Below are positions 9,259 through 18,790 of a stretch of DNA of 64,000 nucleotides, piece after piece. The stretch lies in NCBI RefSeq assembly GCF_010728325.1, contig NZ_AP022570.1, forward strand, positions 868,001-932,000, written 5' to 3'. Source of the stretch: Mycolicibacterium poriferae (GTDB lineage: Bacteria; Actinomycetota; Actinomycetes; Mycobacteriales; Mycobacteriaceae). Within the stretch, counting starts at the first letter, position 1; each line of letters begins with the position of its first letter. A program made the translations under genes and the position numbers. Below the pieces are notes generated by a model, which had not been told where the DNA came from, made no database searches, and saw nothing but the letters and a program-made list of their open reading frames with translations.

Positions 9259-9708
9259 TCAGTCCGTCTCGACGATCAGTACCTCGGTCTTGGCCCGCTT
9301 GCGCACCAGGCGAGGCACCGATCCGACGAGCCGCCCGACCATCGAGTTCATCCCGACGCTGCCCACCACCAGCAGGTCGGCGTCGAGTTCCTCGGCGAGT
9401 GCCACCAGCGCGTCGGCGGGCGCACCCTCGACGGCTCGCTCTTCGACGTCATGCGCGCCGGCTTTCCTGGCCCGTGACGACGCGTCGCGCAGCAGGTCGT
9501 AGACCGGAGCGTTGCCCGTCGTCCGGTAGCGCTCGTCGCGGGGCTGGTCGGGGTCGGGAGCGCCGGAGGGGTGATGGTCGGCCTGGTACGCCGAGGCGAC
9601 CACCAGCCGGGCGTTGGACTCTGCGGCCAGCCCGGCGGCCTTCTCGACCGCGCGGATGGACGTCTCGGAGCCGTCGGTTCCGACGATGATCACGCGATGA
9701 TCCGGCAC
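9259..9708 (-). CDS. Universal stress protein (UspA family, ATP-binding type)
   Basis: A single Usp domain of 149 residues. Seen: the N-terminal VIIVGTDGSETSIRAVEKAA strand-loop-helix, and the C-terminal nucleotide loop GSVGMNSMVGRLVGSVP, which fits G-x2-G-x9-G-S/T and so predicts ATP binding. Mycobacterial Usp proteins are often induced in hypoxia or stress, but no DosR-like box was found just upstream. It lies tail to tail with the ICL/PEPM gene (7-bp gap). A central acidic/polar insert (PSGAPDPDQPRDERYRTTG) is longer than in minimal Usp proteins. Confidence 0.9.
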   Translation of the reverse strand: MPDHRVIIVGTDGSETSIRAVEKAAGLAAESNARLVVASAYQADHHPSGAPDPDQPRDERYRTTGNAPVYDLLRDASSRARKAGAHDVEERAVEGAPADALVALAEELDADLLVVGSVGMNSMVGRLVGSVPRLVRKRAKTEVLIVETD

Positions 9709-9839
9709 AACGCACCTCTTCAGTAAACAAGTGTTCTTACTTCATGGTAATAAATACCGCACCGTGGGCCGGGAGGGGGCCGTTGTCGAGAAATCTGCCG
9801 GCGAGTTGGGCATGTGTGCTCGATCGCCCGGCATCCGCG

Positions 9840-9893
9840 CCCGGCCGACGTCGCCTGGCTCCGGTGCCCGGCCGGCGTCGCCCGGGTCCGGCG
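9840..9893. repeat. 27-bp imperfect tandem duplication in an intergenic region
   Basis: Two adjacent 27-bp units (9840-9866 and 9867-9893) differ at about four positions and start CCCGGCCGRCGTCGCC. They lie in the 251-bp gap between the usp gene and the membrane protein gene at 9960. No gene is convincing in this gap. The repeat may be a local duplication without function. Confidence 0.6.
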
Positions 9894-9959
9894 CACTCAT
9901 CCTCGCCACGCCGGGCAGACGCGAAGGCAGATCCGCGTCCGACGTGGCACGACGGCCGG

Positions 9960-10391
9960 TCAGCCGAACTGGCCCACGATGAATCCGGCGAGTAGCACGG
10001 CGAACCCGCCGACCTCGCCGATGATCAGTGCGGCCATCGCCAGACGGATCTTGGTGTCGACGTGCTGGAACTGATTGGTGGTGTCGCGGCGGAAGCCGTG
10101 GACGACGTAGCTCACGATCGCCGCCACGAAGAAGAAGACCACGACCGCGGCAGCGGCCAGATTGAGCGCGGCGGGCCATGCGCTGAGTTCGACGAAGACG
10201 GCCAGCAGCATGGTGGCGAATGAGTAGAGCAGCGCCGCGCGGTGCGCGATGTCGACGTAGGGGTGAGCCAGATGCGTGGGGCTGGTCGCCATCTGACGGT
10301 ACTTCCAGATCCCGAGGACCAGGGCCCAGGCGAAGATCAGCCCGGAGGCGAGCACGGTCAGCGTCGTGTCGATGCCCAGTCTCGTATCCAT
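9960..10391 (-). CDS. Four-helix integral membrane protein, unknown function
   Basis: 143 residues with four predicted membrane segments: TLTVLASGLIFAWALVLGIW, AALLYSFATMLLAVFVEL, LNLAAAAVVVFFFVAAIVSYV and LAMAALIIGEVGGFAVLLAG. Polar loops carry KYRQMATSPTHLAHPYVDIA and the His-rich GFRRDTTNQFQHVDTKIR. No family is recognised. The start at ATG 10391 gives a short N-terminus outside the first helix. It follows the hsp20 gene on the same strand but is separated by a strong hairpin, so it is probably transcribed separately. Confidence 0.7.
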   Translation of the reverse strand: MDTRLGIDTTLTVLASGLIFAWALVLGIWKYRQMATSPTHLAHPYVDIAHRAALLYSFATMLLAVFVELSAWPAALNLAAAAVVVFFFVAAIVSYVVHGFRRDTTNQFQHVDTKIRLAMAALIIGEVGGFAVLLAGFIVGQFG

Positions 10392-10405
10392 GGCCGCAAC
10401 ACAGT

Positions 10406-10436
10406 AACCGGTGGGAGCCGCTGGCTCCCACCGGTT
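10406..10436 (-). terminator. Hairpin downstream of hsp20
   Basis: A perfect 14-bp inverted repeat: AACCGGTGGGAGCC at 10406-10419 pairs with 10423-10436 across a 3-base loop. It sits 13 bp past the hsp20 stop codon on the complement strand. No U-tract follows, which is normal for mycobacterial hairpin terminators. Confidence 0.75.
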
Positions 10437-10448
10437 CTGCTCCGTGGG

Positions 10449-10895
10449 TTACTTGCTGTCGATCGCGATGCGCTGCGCGTCGGCGCTCTTATGGGCTCCG
10501 GCCACGCGGACGGTCAGCACGCCGGCGTCGTAGGACGCCGACACCGCGTCACCGGTGACGTGGGCGGGTAGTCCGAACGAGCGGTGGAACGAGCCGTAGC
10601 GCACTTCGCTGAACCTGCGGTGGCCCTCGGCGTCCTCCTCGGTTCGCTCGTCGCGGCGTTCGCCCTTGACGACCAGTCGGCCCTTGTCGATCTCGACGGT
10701 GACGTCCTTGTCGACGTCGACGCCGGGCAGATCCACCCGGATCACGGCGTCCTCACCGTCTTTGGTGACCTCGACGGCCGGGTTGATGCCGCCGGCCCAG
10801 TCGCCGGCGGCAGGGCCGAAGAAGTCGCGGACCCAGCGGTCGGTGTTCCACGGCGTGAGAGCGGGCCGCGACCGCAGTGATACTGCATTTGCCAT
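10449..10895 (-). CDS. Hsp20/alpha-crystallin family small heat-shock protein (Acr2 type)
   Basis: A holdase chaperone of about 148 residues. Seen: the alpha-crystallin domain from INPAVEVTKDGEDAVIRVDL through GRLVVKGERR, and the conserved closing segment ASYDAGVLTVRVAG. The start was chosen at the ATG at 10895 (MANAVSLRS). The upstream in-frame ATG at 10904 directly abuts the GAGGAG ribosome-binding site at 10905-10910, which is too close to serve it. The position beside nirB matches M. tuberculosis acr2/hsp (Rv0251c). Its promoter region carries a HAIR-like operator and an ECF-sigma type promoter, so heat and envelope-stress control is expected. Confidence 0.92.
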   Translation of the reverse strand: MANAVSLRSRPALTPWNTDRWVRDFFGPAAGDWAGGINPAVEVTKDGEDAVIRVDLPGVDVDKDVTVEIDKGRLVVKGERRDERTEEDAEGHRRFSEVRYGSFHRSFGLPAHVTGDAVSASYDAGVLTVRVAGAHKSADAQRIAIDSK

Positions 10896-10951
10896 TGTCG
10901 TCATCTCCTCGAGTCGTGACCGGCTCGGGCGCCGGTTCGTTCACCTTGTAG

Positions 10952-10978
10952 AACTTGAGCGGACCCCGCTCATGTTCC
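10952..10978 (-). promoter_or_regulatory. hsp20 promoter: ECF-sigma type -35/-10 overlapping a HAIR operator
   Basis: On the complement strand GGAAC (10978-10974) and GTT (10954-10952) are 19 bp apart, matching the SigE/SigH promoter form of mycobacteria. Inside lies CTTGAGC-N7-GCTCATG (plus strand 10954-10974), close to the HAIR consensus CTTGAGT-N7-ACTCAAG bound by the repressor HspR. M. tuberculosis acr2 is controlled by HspR and SigE, and the layout here agrees with that. The elements are seen. Their use is inferred. Confidence 0.75.
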
Positions 10979-10987
10979 GGATGGGGT

Positions 10988-11002
10988 TTCGCTCTGAGCG
11001 AA
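10988..11002. promoter_or_regulatory. Short palindrome in the hsp20-nirB intergenic region
   Basis: TTCGCTC-T-GAGCGAA is a perfect 7-bp inverted repeat about 100 bp upstream of nirB. It may be an operator for nirB. I could not match it confidently to the GlnR consensus. Confidence 0.3.
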
Positions 11003-11100
11003 GGTCCTCACAGGTCGTCACGGGCCCACGTGAGCAAGCTGTGATGACCGCTTCACAGGAGGCGACACGGCGGCAATATCGGGTTCGTAGGTTCGGTTCC

Positions 11101-13653
11101 ATGGCTGCCACTTCACATGTCGTGGTCGTCGGCCACGGGATGGTCGGCCACCGTTTCGTCGAGGCGCTACGCTCCCGCGACACCGAGGGCAGGTGGCGGA
11201 TCACCGTGCTCGCCGAGGAGCGCGACGCCGCCTACGACCGGGTCGGCCTCACCGGATACACCGAGCACTGGGACCGCGCCCGGCTCGCGTTGCCCGGCAA
11301 CGACTACGCCGGCGATCCGTCGGTCGAGCTGCGGCTGGACACCCGGGTCGTCGATATCGACCGGGACGCCAGGACCGTCGTCACCGCCGACGGTTCCCGG
11401 ATCGGCTATGACGCCCTGGTGCTGGCCACCGGTTCCTCAGCGTTCGTCCCCCCGGTCCCGGGCCGCGACCTGCCCTGCTGCCACGTCTACCGCACCCTCG
11501 ACGACCTCGACGCGATCCACGCCGACGCGCAGCGGACCCTGGCCGCCGGGCACACCGATGCCGGAGTCGTGATCGGCGGCGGCCTGCTCGGTCTGGAAGC
11601 GGCGAATGCGCTGCGCACCTTCGGTGTGACGGCCCACGTCGTCGAGATGGCGCCGCGCCTGATGGCCCAGCAGCTCGACGAGGCCGGCGGCGCGCTGCTG
11701 GGCCGGATGATCAGCGACCTCGGCATCGCCGTGCACACCGGGGTGAGCACCGAATCCATCGCACCGGCCCAACGCAACCGCCCGCTGCGCCGGTCGGCGG
11801 ACAGCGACTCGGTGCACGTGACGCTCAGCGACGGGACCGTCATCGACGCAGGCCTGGTCGTCTTCGCGGCCGGGGTGCGGCCCCGCGACGAGCTGGCCCG
11901 CGCCTGCGGTCTGCAGCTCGCCGAGCGAGGCGGGGTGCTGACCGACCTGACCTGTGTCACCGACGATCCCAGCGTGTATGCCATCGGTGAGGTGGCCGCG
12001 ATCGAAGGCCGGTGCTACGGCCTGGTCGGTCCCGGCTACACCAGCGCCGAGGTGGTCGCCGACCGACTGCTCGGTGGCGGTGCGGACTTCCCCGAAGCCG
12101 ACATGTCCACCAAACTCAAGCTTCTCGGCGTCGACGTGGCCAGCTTCGGCGACGCGATGGGCGTCACCCCGGACTGCCTGGAGGTCGTCGTCAACGACGC
12201 GGTGGGGCAGACCTACGCCAAGCTCGTGCTGTCCGACGACGCGAAGACGTTACTGGGTGGCATTCTCGTCGGTGACGCCTCGGCGTACGGGATCCTGCGG
12301 CCGATGGTCGGCGAACAGCTGCCCGGCGACCCGATGGCGTTGATCGCCCCGGCTGGGACATCCGGTGGGTCAACAGGTCTCGGTGTCGGCGCGCTTCCGG
12401 AGGCGGCCCAGATCTGTTCCTGCAACAACGTCACCAAGGGTGATCTCACCGGCGCGATCGCCCAGGGCTGCCACGACGTGCCCGCGCTGAAGAAATGTAC
12501 CCAGGCGGGCACCAGCTGTGGTTCGTGCGTGCCGCTGCTCAAGCAGCTGCTCGAGGCTGAAGGCGTCGCGCAGTCCAAGGCGCTGTGCGAGCATTTCAGC
12601 AACTCGCGTGCCGAGCTGTTCGAAATCGTCTCGGCCACCACGATTCGGACGTTCTCGGGTCTGATCGAGCGGTTCGGCACCGGAAAGGGTTGCGACATAT
12701 GCAAACCCGTCGTCGCGTCGATCCTGGCCTCGACCAGTTCGGAGCACATCCTCGACGGCGAGCAGGCGTCGCTGCAGGACTCCAACGACCACTTCCTGGC
12801 CAACATCCAGCGCAACGGCAGCTATTCGGTGGTGCCCCGCGTGCCGGGCGGCGACATCACCCCCGACCACCTCATCCTGATCGGCGAGATCGCCAAGGAA
12901 TTCGACCTCTACACCAAGATCACCGGCGGCCAGCGCATCGACATGTTCGGCGCGCGCGTGGACCAGCTGCCCGAGATCTGGCGGCGCCTGGTGGAGGGCG
13001 GCATGGAATCCGGACACGCCTACGGCAAGGCGCTGCGCACCGTGAAGAGCTGCGTCGGCAGTGACTGGTGCCGGTACGGGCAACAGGATTCGGTGCAGAT
13101 GGCCATCAACCTCGAGCTGCGCTACCGGGGTCTGCGCGCCCCACACAAGATCAAGATGGGGGTGTCCGGATGTGCCCGGGAATGTGCGGAGGCGCGCGGC
13201 AAGGACGTCGGCGTCATCGCCACCGAAACCGGGTGGAACCTCTACGTGGGCGGCAACGGCGGGATGACGCCGCGCCACGCCGAGCTGCTCGCCGGTGACC
13301 TCGACGACGAGACGCTGGTCCGCTACGTCGACCGCTTCCTGATGTTCTACATCCGCACGGCCGACCGGCTGCAGCGCACCGCGCCATGGGTCGAGGAGCT
13401 CGGTCTCGACCACGTGCGTGAGGTGGTGTGTGACGACTCGCTGGGGTTGGCCGCCGAGTTCGAGGCGGCCGTGGCGCGTCACGTCGAGGGCTATGCGTGT
13501 GAGTGGAAAGGCGTGCTCGAGGATCCCGACAAGCTCTCCCGGTTCGTGTCGTTCGTCAATGCGCCGGACGTCGTCGACCCGACGGTGACGTTCACCGAGC
13601 GGTCCGGGCGGCGGGTGCCCACCGACATCGGCATGCCGAAGATCGGTGGGTGA
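11101..13653 (+). CDS. nirB: Assimilatory nitrite reductase (NADH), large subunit
   Basis: An 850-aa NirB that reduces nitrite to ammonium with NADH. Domain order: an FAD/NAD(P)H oxidoreductase part (VVVVGHGMVGHRFVEAL at the N-terminus, VVIGGGLLGLEAANAL near residue 155), a BFD-like [2Fe-2S] domain (ICSCNNVTKG, then CTQAGTSCGSC), a second Cys pair GKGCDICKP, and a sulfite/nitrite reductase half. The last has the siroheme-4Fe4S ligands C-x5-C (SCVGSDWCRYG) and C-x3-C (SGCARECAEA). The start is the ATG at 11101. An ATG at 11044 is in frame but adds residues without similarity to known NirB starts. nirD follows after 6 bp. Together they supply nitrogen from nitrite. Confidence 0.95.
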   Translation: MAATSHVVVVGHGMVGHRFVEALRSRDTEGRWRITVLAEERDAAYDRVGLTGYTEHWDRARLALPGNDYAGDPSVELRLDTRVVDIDRDARTVVTADGSRIGYDALVLATGSSAFVPPVPGRDLPCCHVYRTLDDLDAIHADAQRTLAAGHTDAGVVIGGGLLGLEAANALRTFGVTAHVVEMAPRLMAQQLDEAGGALLGRMISDLGIAVHTGVSTESIAPAQRNRPLRRSADSDSVHVTLSDGTVIDAGLVVFAAGVRPRDELARACGLQLAERGGVLTDLTCVTDDPSVYAIGEVAAIEGRCYGLVGPGYTSAEVVADRLLGGGADFPEADMSTKLKLLGVDVASFGDAMGVTPDCLEVVVNDAVGQTYAKLVLSDDAKTLLGGILVGDASAYGILRPMVGEQLPGDPMALIAPAGTSGGSTGLGVGALPEAAQICSCNNVTKGDLTGAIAQGCHDVPALKKCTQAGTSCGSCVPLLKQLLEAEGVAQSKALCEHFSNSRAELFEIVSATTIRTFSGLIERFGTGKGCDICKPVVASILASTSSEHILDGEQASLQDSNDHFLANIQRNGSYSVVPRVPGGDITPDHLILIGEIAKEFDLYTKITGGQRIDMFGARVDQLPEIWRRLVEGGMESGHAYGKALRTVKSCVGSDWCRYGQQDSVQMAINLELRYRGLRAPHKIKMGVSGCARECAEARGKDVGVIATETGWNLYVGGNGGMTPRHAELLAGDLDDETLVRYVDRFLMFYIRTADRLQRTAPWVEELGLDHVREVVCDDSLGLAAEFEAAVARHVEGYACEWKGVLEDPDKLSRFVSFVNAPDVVDPTVTFTERSGRRVPTDIGMPKIGG

Positions 13654-13659
13654 ACGACG

Positions 13660-14007
13660 ATGACGCTGCTCGGTGACGTCACCGTGTGGACGACCGCGTG
13701 CCCGTACGACCGGCTGCTGCCCAACCGTGGTGTGGGCGTGCTGCTGCCCGACGGCGTGCAGGCCGCGCTGTTCCGGCTCGACGACGGCTCGTTGCGCGCG
13801 GTCGGCAACATCGACCCGTTCTCCGGGGCCGCCGTGATGTCGCGGGGCATCGTCGGCGATCGCGGCGGGCGCCCCACCGTCCAGTCACCGATCAAGAAGC
13901 AGGCGTTCGCGCTCGACGACGGGCGCTGCCTCGACGACCCGGAACGCAGTCTGCCCGTCTACGCCACCCGGCTCACCTCCGACGGCGACGTCCAGGTGGG
14001 CTCCTGA
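13660..14007 (+). CDS. nirD: Nitrite reductase (NADH), small subunit
   Basis: A 115-residue NirD. It has the Rieske-like beta fold but lacks the Cys/His cluster ligands, as is typical for bacterial NirD. Seen: LPNRGVGVLLPDGVQAALFR, GNIDPFSGAAVMSRGIVGD and SPIKKQAFALDDGRCLDDP. It lies 6 bp after nirB, so the two are translated from one message and form the cytosolic enzyme. Confidence 0.93.
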   Translation: MTLLGDVTVWTTACPYDRLLPNRGVGVLLPDGVQAALFRLDDGSLRAVGNIDPFSGAAVMSRGIVGDRGGRPTVQSPIKKQAFALDDGRCLDDPERSLPVYATRLTSDGDVQVGS

Positions 14008-14011
14008 TCCA

Positions 14012-14074
14012 CCGCGGAATAGGATTCCGGGCTGCTTTCAGCGCCGAATCGCGACCAGGAATCCTATTTCGCGG
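14012..14074 (+). terminator. Long inverted repeat after nirBD
   Basis: A 17-bp arm at 14012-14028 (starting CCGCGGAATAGG) pairs with 14058-14074 with one mismatch across a 29-base loop. It starts 5 bp past the nirD stop and ends about 110 bp before the ferredoxin gene. A terminator for nirBD is the simplest reading. Each arm is itself a short GGAAT-N3-ATTCC palindrome, so a protein-binding role is also possible. Confidence 0.6.
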
Positions 14075-14133
14075 CCGCGGCCCGGCCTCACCCGCGGCCC
14101 TACCCGCGCGGGCGTTGTCCGTTCGAGACCAAA

Positions 14134-14153
14134 GTGAGGACTTTCGGCCCACG
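14134..14153 (+). promoter_or_regulatory. Possible DosR (DevR) box upstream of fdxA
   Basis: AGGACTTTCGGCCC at 14137-14150 matches 11 of 14 core positions of the DosR consensus GGGACTWWAGTCCC. It lies 37 bp before the ferredoxin start. M. tuberculosis fdxA belongs to the DosR hypoxia regulon, so the context supports the match. Confidence 0.45.
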
Positions 14154-14186
14154 ACGCGGCCACCGGCGCTGCCTAGCGTGGTGGCC

Positions 14187-14540
14187 ATGACCTACGTGAT
14201 CGGCAGCGCATGCGTGGACATCGTGGACAAGTCCTGCATGCAGGAGTGCCCGGCGGACTGCATCTACGAAGGCGACCGGGCCATGTACATCAACCCCAAC
14301 GAATGCGTGGACTGCGGCGCATGCCGGCTGGCCTGCCGGGTGGAGGCGATCTACTACGAGACCGACCTGCCCGACGAGGAGGCGCAGTACCTCGAGGACA
14401 ACGCCGCGTTCTTCACCATGACCCTGCCGGGTCGCGATGCGCCGCTGGGTGATCCGGGCGGTGCGCTGAGCCTGGGCCGGGTCGGGGCCGACACCCCGCT
14501 GGTCGCGAGCCTGCCGCCGTCAACGACCCCGCATCCCTGA
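14187..14540 (+). CDS. fdxA: 7Fe ferredoxin (FdxA type)
   Basis: A 117-residue low-potential electron carrier with one [3Fe-4S] and one [4Fe-4S] centre. Seen: the N-terminal TYVIGSACVDIVDKSCMQEC-type motif with its Cys spacing, followed by CVDCGACRLACRVEAIYYE. An acidic tail follows (DLPDEEAQYLEDNAAFF). The start is the ATG at 14187 (MTYVIGSA), the standard FdxA N-terminus. A candidate DosR box lies just upstream, which would fit hypoxic induction. The last 21 bp overlap the 3' end of the convergent chelatase gene. Confidence 0.92.
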   Translation: MTYVIGSACVDIVDKSCMQECPADCIYEGDRAMYINPNECVDCGACRLACRVEAIYYETDLPDEEAQYLEDNAAFFTMTLPGRDAPLGDPGGALSLGRVGADTPLVASLPPSTTPHP

Positions 14541-15215
14541 GACTTCTGCACCGGCCCGCTGGAAGCGGTTGCTGATCAGCCGGGTGATCCCCGGGTGTGT
14601 GCCCAGCGGATCGGTCACCAGATCGGCGCCGCTGGCGCGCAGCCGGTCCTGGAACAGCCCCTCCGACAACAGGTAGGACGCCACCACGACGCGCCGGTGG
14701 TCGCGGGCGCGGACGGCTGTGACGGCCTCGGCGACGCGGGGTTCGCCGGTGGCGGCGAATGCCAACTCGACTCGCGAGCCGAGGGCCGCCGACAGCCCGG
14801 TGGCGGTCGTGTGCAGATCGCGCATCGCATCGGGATCCGAGGTGCCTGCCGCGCCCAGGATGACGGAATCGTCGGGACACCAACCTGTTTCGAGTAGTCG
14901 GTCGACGAGAACGCGGATCAGTGCAGGGTCGGGACCGAGGGCGGCGGTGACGGTGACATCGGGGTGGCCGCTGTCGGCGACGTGGGCGGGGATGTCGCGG
15001 CGGACGTGATAGCCGCGAGCCAGGAACGCCGGCACCAGCACGGCGGTCCGATCGGTGGTGGCGCTGAGCAACTCGGCCGGCGTGGGGCCCAGGACATCGA
15101 CGAACGCGACGTGCACCGGCCGGTCGAGGGTCTGTGCCACCCGGTCGGCGAGATCGCCGATCAGCGAGACCCCGCGCGGCAGCCGGGTGCCGTGTGCGAC
15201 CAGCACGAAGCTCAT
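14520..15215 (-). CDS. CbiX-like sirohydrochlorin chelatase/ferrochelatase
   Basis: 231 residues with two CbiX-type half-domains. Seen: the N-terminal FVLVAHGTRLPRG with the metal-binding His, VLVPAFLARGYHVRRDIP with two more His, and the second half with RRVVVASYLLSEGLFQDRL. These proteins insert Co or Fe into sirohydrochlorin for cobalamin or siroheme. Siroheme is the NirB cofactor, and nirBD lies 0.5 kb away, so a siroheme role is attractive (inference). The start overlaps the stop of the upstream HemD-regulator gene in ATGA, so the two are translationally coupled. M. tuberculosis Rv0259c is the counterpart by position. Confidence 0.85.
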   Translation of the reverse strand: MSFVLVAHGTRLPRGVSLIGDLADRVAQTLDRPVHVAFVDVLGPTPAELLSATTDRTAVLVPAFLARGYHVRRDIPAHVADSGHPDVTVTAALGPDPALIRVLVDRLLETGWCPDDSVILGAAGTSDPDAMRDLHTTATGLSAALGSRVELAFAATGEPRVAEAVTAVRARDHRRVVVASYLLSEGLFQDRLRASGADLVTDPLGTHPGITRLISNRFQRAGAEVSGMRGR

Positions 15216-16354
15216 GAGGCGAACGCCTCGTCGACGGGCAACCGGTAGCCGCGTTTGACGACGGTGGCCACCATCTTCTTGTCGCCCAGCGCGGTGCGCA
15301 GCCGCAGCACGGCGGTCTCCACCGCGTGGGTGTCGGTGCTGCTGCCCGGCAGCGCCCGCAGCAGATCGGCCCGCGACACCACCGTGCCGGGCCGCAGCGC
15401 CAGCGCCCGGATGGTCGCCATGGCCGCCGGCGACATCGTCTTGACCGCGCCGTCGACCAGCACGCAGTTGCCGCGGATCTCGAGCAGATGGCCCGCCACC
15501 CGCACGGTCCGGGATTGCAGCAGCGGGAGTTCGTCGGTGATGTGGCGGGCCAGCGCGCCCAGCCGCATCCGCTCGGGGGCCGAGGTCGGCACGCCGAGAC
15601 GGACCAGGGGCCGGGCGGTGACCGGACCGACGCACATCGCGTGCACGCCGCCGCGCAGCGCCGAGAGCACCTCGGCCTCCAGCCCCATCTCGCCTGCGCG
15701 CATCAGCACCGACGCGACGGCCGGAGCCGAGGTGAAGCTCACCGCGTCGAATTTCTCCTCGGCGATGCCCGCGACCAGCTGGTCGAAGTCGCCGTTGCGG
15801 GGCGCCGGATGCCACCGGTACACCCGGATCGGCACGACTTCGGCGCCGGCTGCGCGCAGCTCGTCGAGGAACTCCGGGAACGGATCCCAGTCGTCGGTCG
15901 CGCCGTGCAGCTGCACCGCGATGCGCGTACCCGCGATCCCGCCTTCGAGCAGGTAGTGCAGCACCTCGCGCGAGGATTCCGAGTCCGGCGACCATTCCTC
16001 GGGCAGGCCCCCCGCGCGCAGCGCGCCGGTGGCTTTGGGGCCCCGTGAGACGACGCGGGCCTTGCTCAGCGCGTCGGTCAGCGCGGTGGCGACACCCCAA
16101 CCGTCCGCCGCCGACATCCAGCCACGGAACCCGATGCCGGTGGTGGCGATGACGATGTCGGGCGGCGACTCGATCAGCGACACCGTGTTCTGCTGTAGCT
16201 CGTCGTCGTCGGGTAGCGGGACCATCTCGATGGCGGCGGCGCTGGTGACGGTGGCACCACGGCGCCGCAGCAGCGTGGCGAGTTCGTCGGCACGCCGCGC
16301 TGATGTCACCGCCACCCGAAATCCGGTGAGCGGTGAGAAGTCCGGCTCACTCAT
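15212..16354 (-). CDS. Uroporphyrinogen-III synthase-like protein fused to a winged-helix DNA-binding domain
   Basis: 380 residues. The N-terminal part (about 1-260) is HemD-like: FRVAVTSARRADELATLLRR, VIATTGIGFRGW, AVSFTSAPAVASVL and HAMCVGPVTARPL. The C-terminal part (about 280-375) is an OmpR-type winged helix: TVVSRADLLRALPG, then HAVETAVLRLRTALG and VVKRGYRLP. HemD cyclises hydroxymethylbilane to uroporphyrinogen III, the branch point to heme, siroheme and B12. The fusion suggests a regulator that senses a tetrapyrrole, or a bifunctional enzyme. It sits first in a two-gene operon with the chelatase, like Rv0260c-Rv0259c. Catalytic activity is not certain. Confidence 0.88.
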   Translation of the reverse strand: MSEPDFSPLTGFRVAVTSARRADELATLLRRRGATVTSAAAIEMVPLPDDDELQQNTVSLIESPPDIVIATTGIGFRGWMSAADGWGVATALTDALSKARVVSRGPKATGALRAGGLPEEWSPDSESSREVLHYLLEGGIAGTRIAVQLHGATDDWDPFPEFLDELRAAGAEVVPIRVYRWHPAPRNGDFDQLVAGIAEEKFDAVSFTSAPAVASVLMRAGEMGLEAEVLSALRGGVHAMCVGPVTARPLVRLGVPTSAPERMRLGALARHITDELPLLQSRTVRVAGHLLEIRGNCVLVDGAVKTMSPAAMATIRALALRPGTVVSRADLLRALPGSSTDTHAVETAVLRLRTALGDKKMVATVVKRGYRLPVDEAFAS

Positions 16355-16474
16355 GTGTTCTGTCTATTGGCGCCATGTTTCATGCTGATTAAGCGGTGAT
16401 TGCCCGGTCGTGTCGCGCCCGCTCAGGCCGTGAATTTCCGCTCACCGTCATCGCCGCCGGGATGTGAGCTCGGC

Positions 16475-18031
<1,557 letters not shown>

Positions 18032-18035
<4 letters not shown>

Positions 18036-18706
18036 GACTGCACCGCCCGGAACTGGACCCACATGCCCGGCATCAGCAGGGCGGGATCGTCACGGTCGAT
18101 GTCCCACAACGTCGCCGACGTCCGACCGATCAGCTGCCAACCCCCGGGGGACTCACGTGGGTAGATCCCGCTGAACTCGCCGGCCAGGCCGACCGAGCCG
18201 ACGGGGACCTTGGTGCGCGGATCCGTGCGCCGCGGTACGGCCAGGCGTTCGTCGCCGCCGACCAGATAGGCGAAGCCCGGCGCGAAGCCGCTGAACCCGA
18301 CCCGCCACGGGGCGCCGGTGTGGGCGGCGACGACCTGATCGACGTCCAGCCCGGTCAGCCGTGCCACCTCGTCGAGGTCGGCGCCGTCGTAGACGACGTC
18401 GATCACGACGTCGGCGCGGCCCTCGGGAGGGGCGGCGGCGTGGACGCTCTCGTCGGTGGGGCGGACCGTGCCCAGGCGCTGCCGCGTGGGCGCCCGGTAC
18501 TCGACCCCGGCGAGCTTGATCAACACGGTGCGGGCGGCAGGTACGAGGTCGTCCACGCCGGGTAGCTCGGCGGCGCGCAGCGTCTCGGTCCAGGCCAGGA
18601 CCTCGGCGGTGCTGTCGCATTCGATCAGCAGCGCACGATCACCGTAGTCGCGGATCCCCACGCCGCCGGTGCGCATCGCGTCCTTCGCGTCGGCTGTCAC
18701 GCTCAT
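18032..18706 (-). CDS. pxpB: 5-oxoprolinase subunit B (KipI family)
   Basis: 224 residues of the PxpB/KipI family. Seen: [20 protein letters not shown], a middle [11 protein letters not shown] segment, [20 protein letters not shown] and the [20 protein letters not shown] motif that ends near the C-terminus. The cyclophilin-like C-terminal domain is complete. It is translated with pxpC through a 4-bp overlap. Earlier annotations in this family call it a histidine-kinase inhibitor (KipI), but the oxoprolinase role is better supported. Confidence 0.9.
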
Positions 18707-18790
18707 GACCCAAAGCTACCGCCGAGTAGCTTGGAAAGCTCCCGGTCGGCGCAGCTCTGGGACTCTTGCCAGAGCGGTCTTAACGAGAAC

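Noticed and set aside
10981..11100. GlnR box upstream of nirB
   Set aside because: GTCAC and GTTTC words occur but not in the required spacing, so only a generic palindrome is listed.
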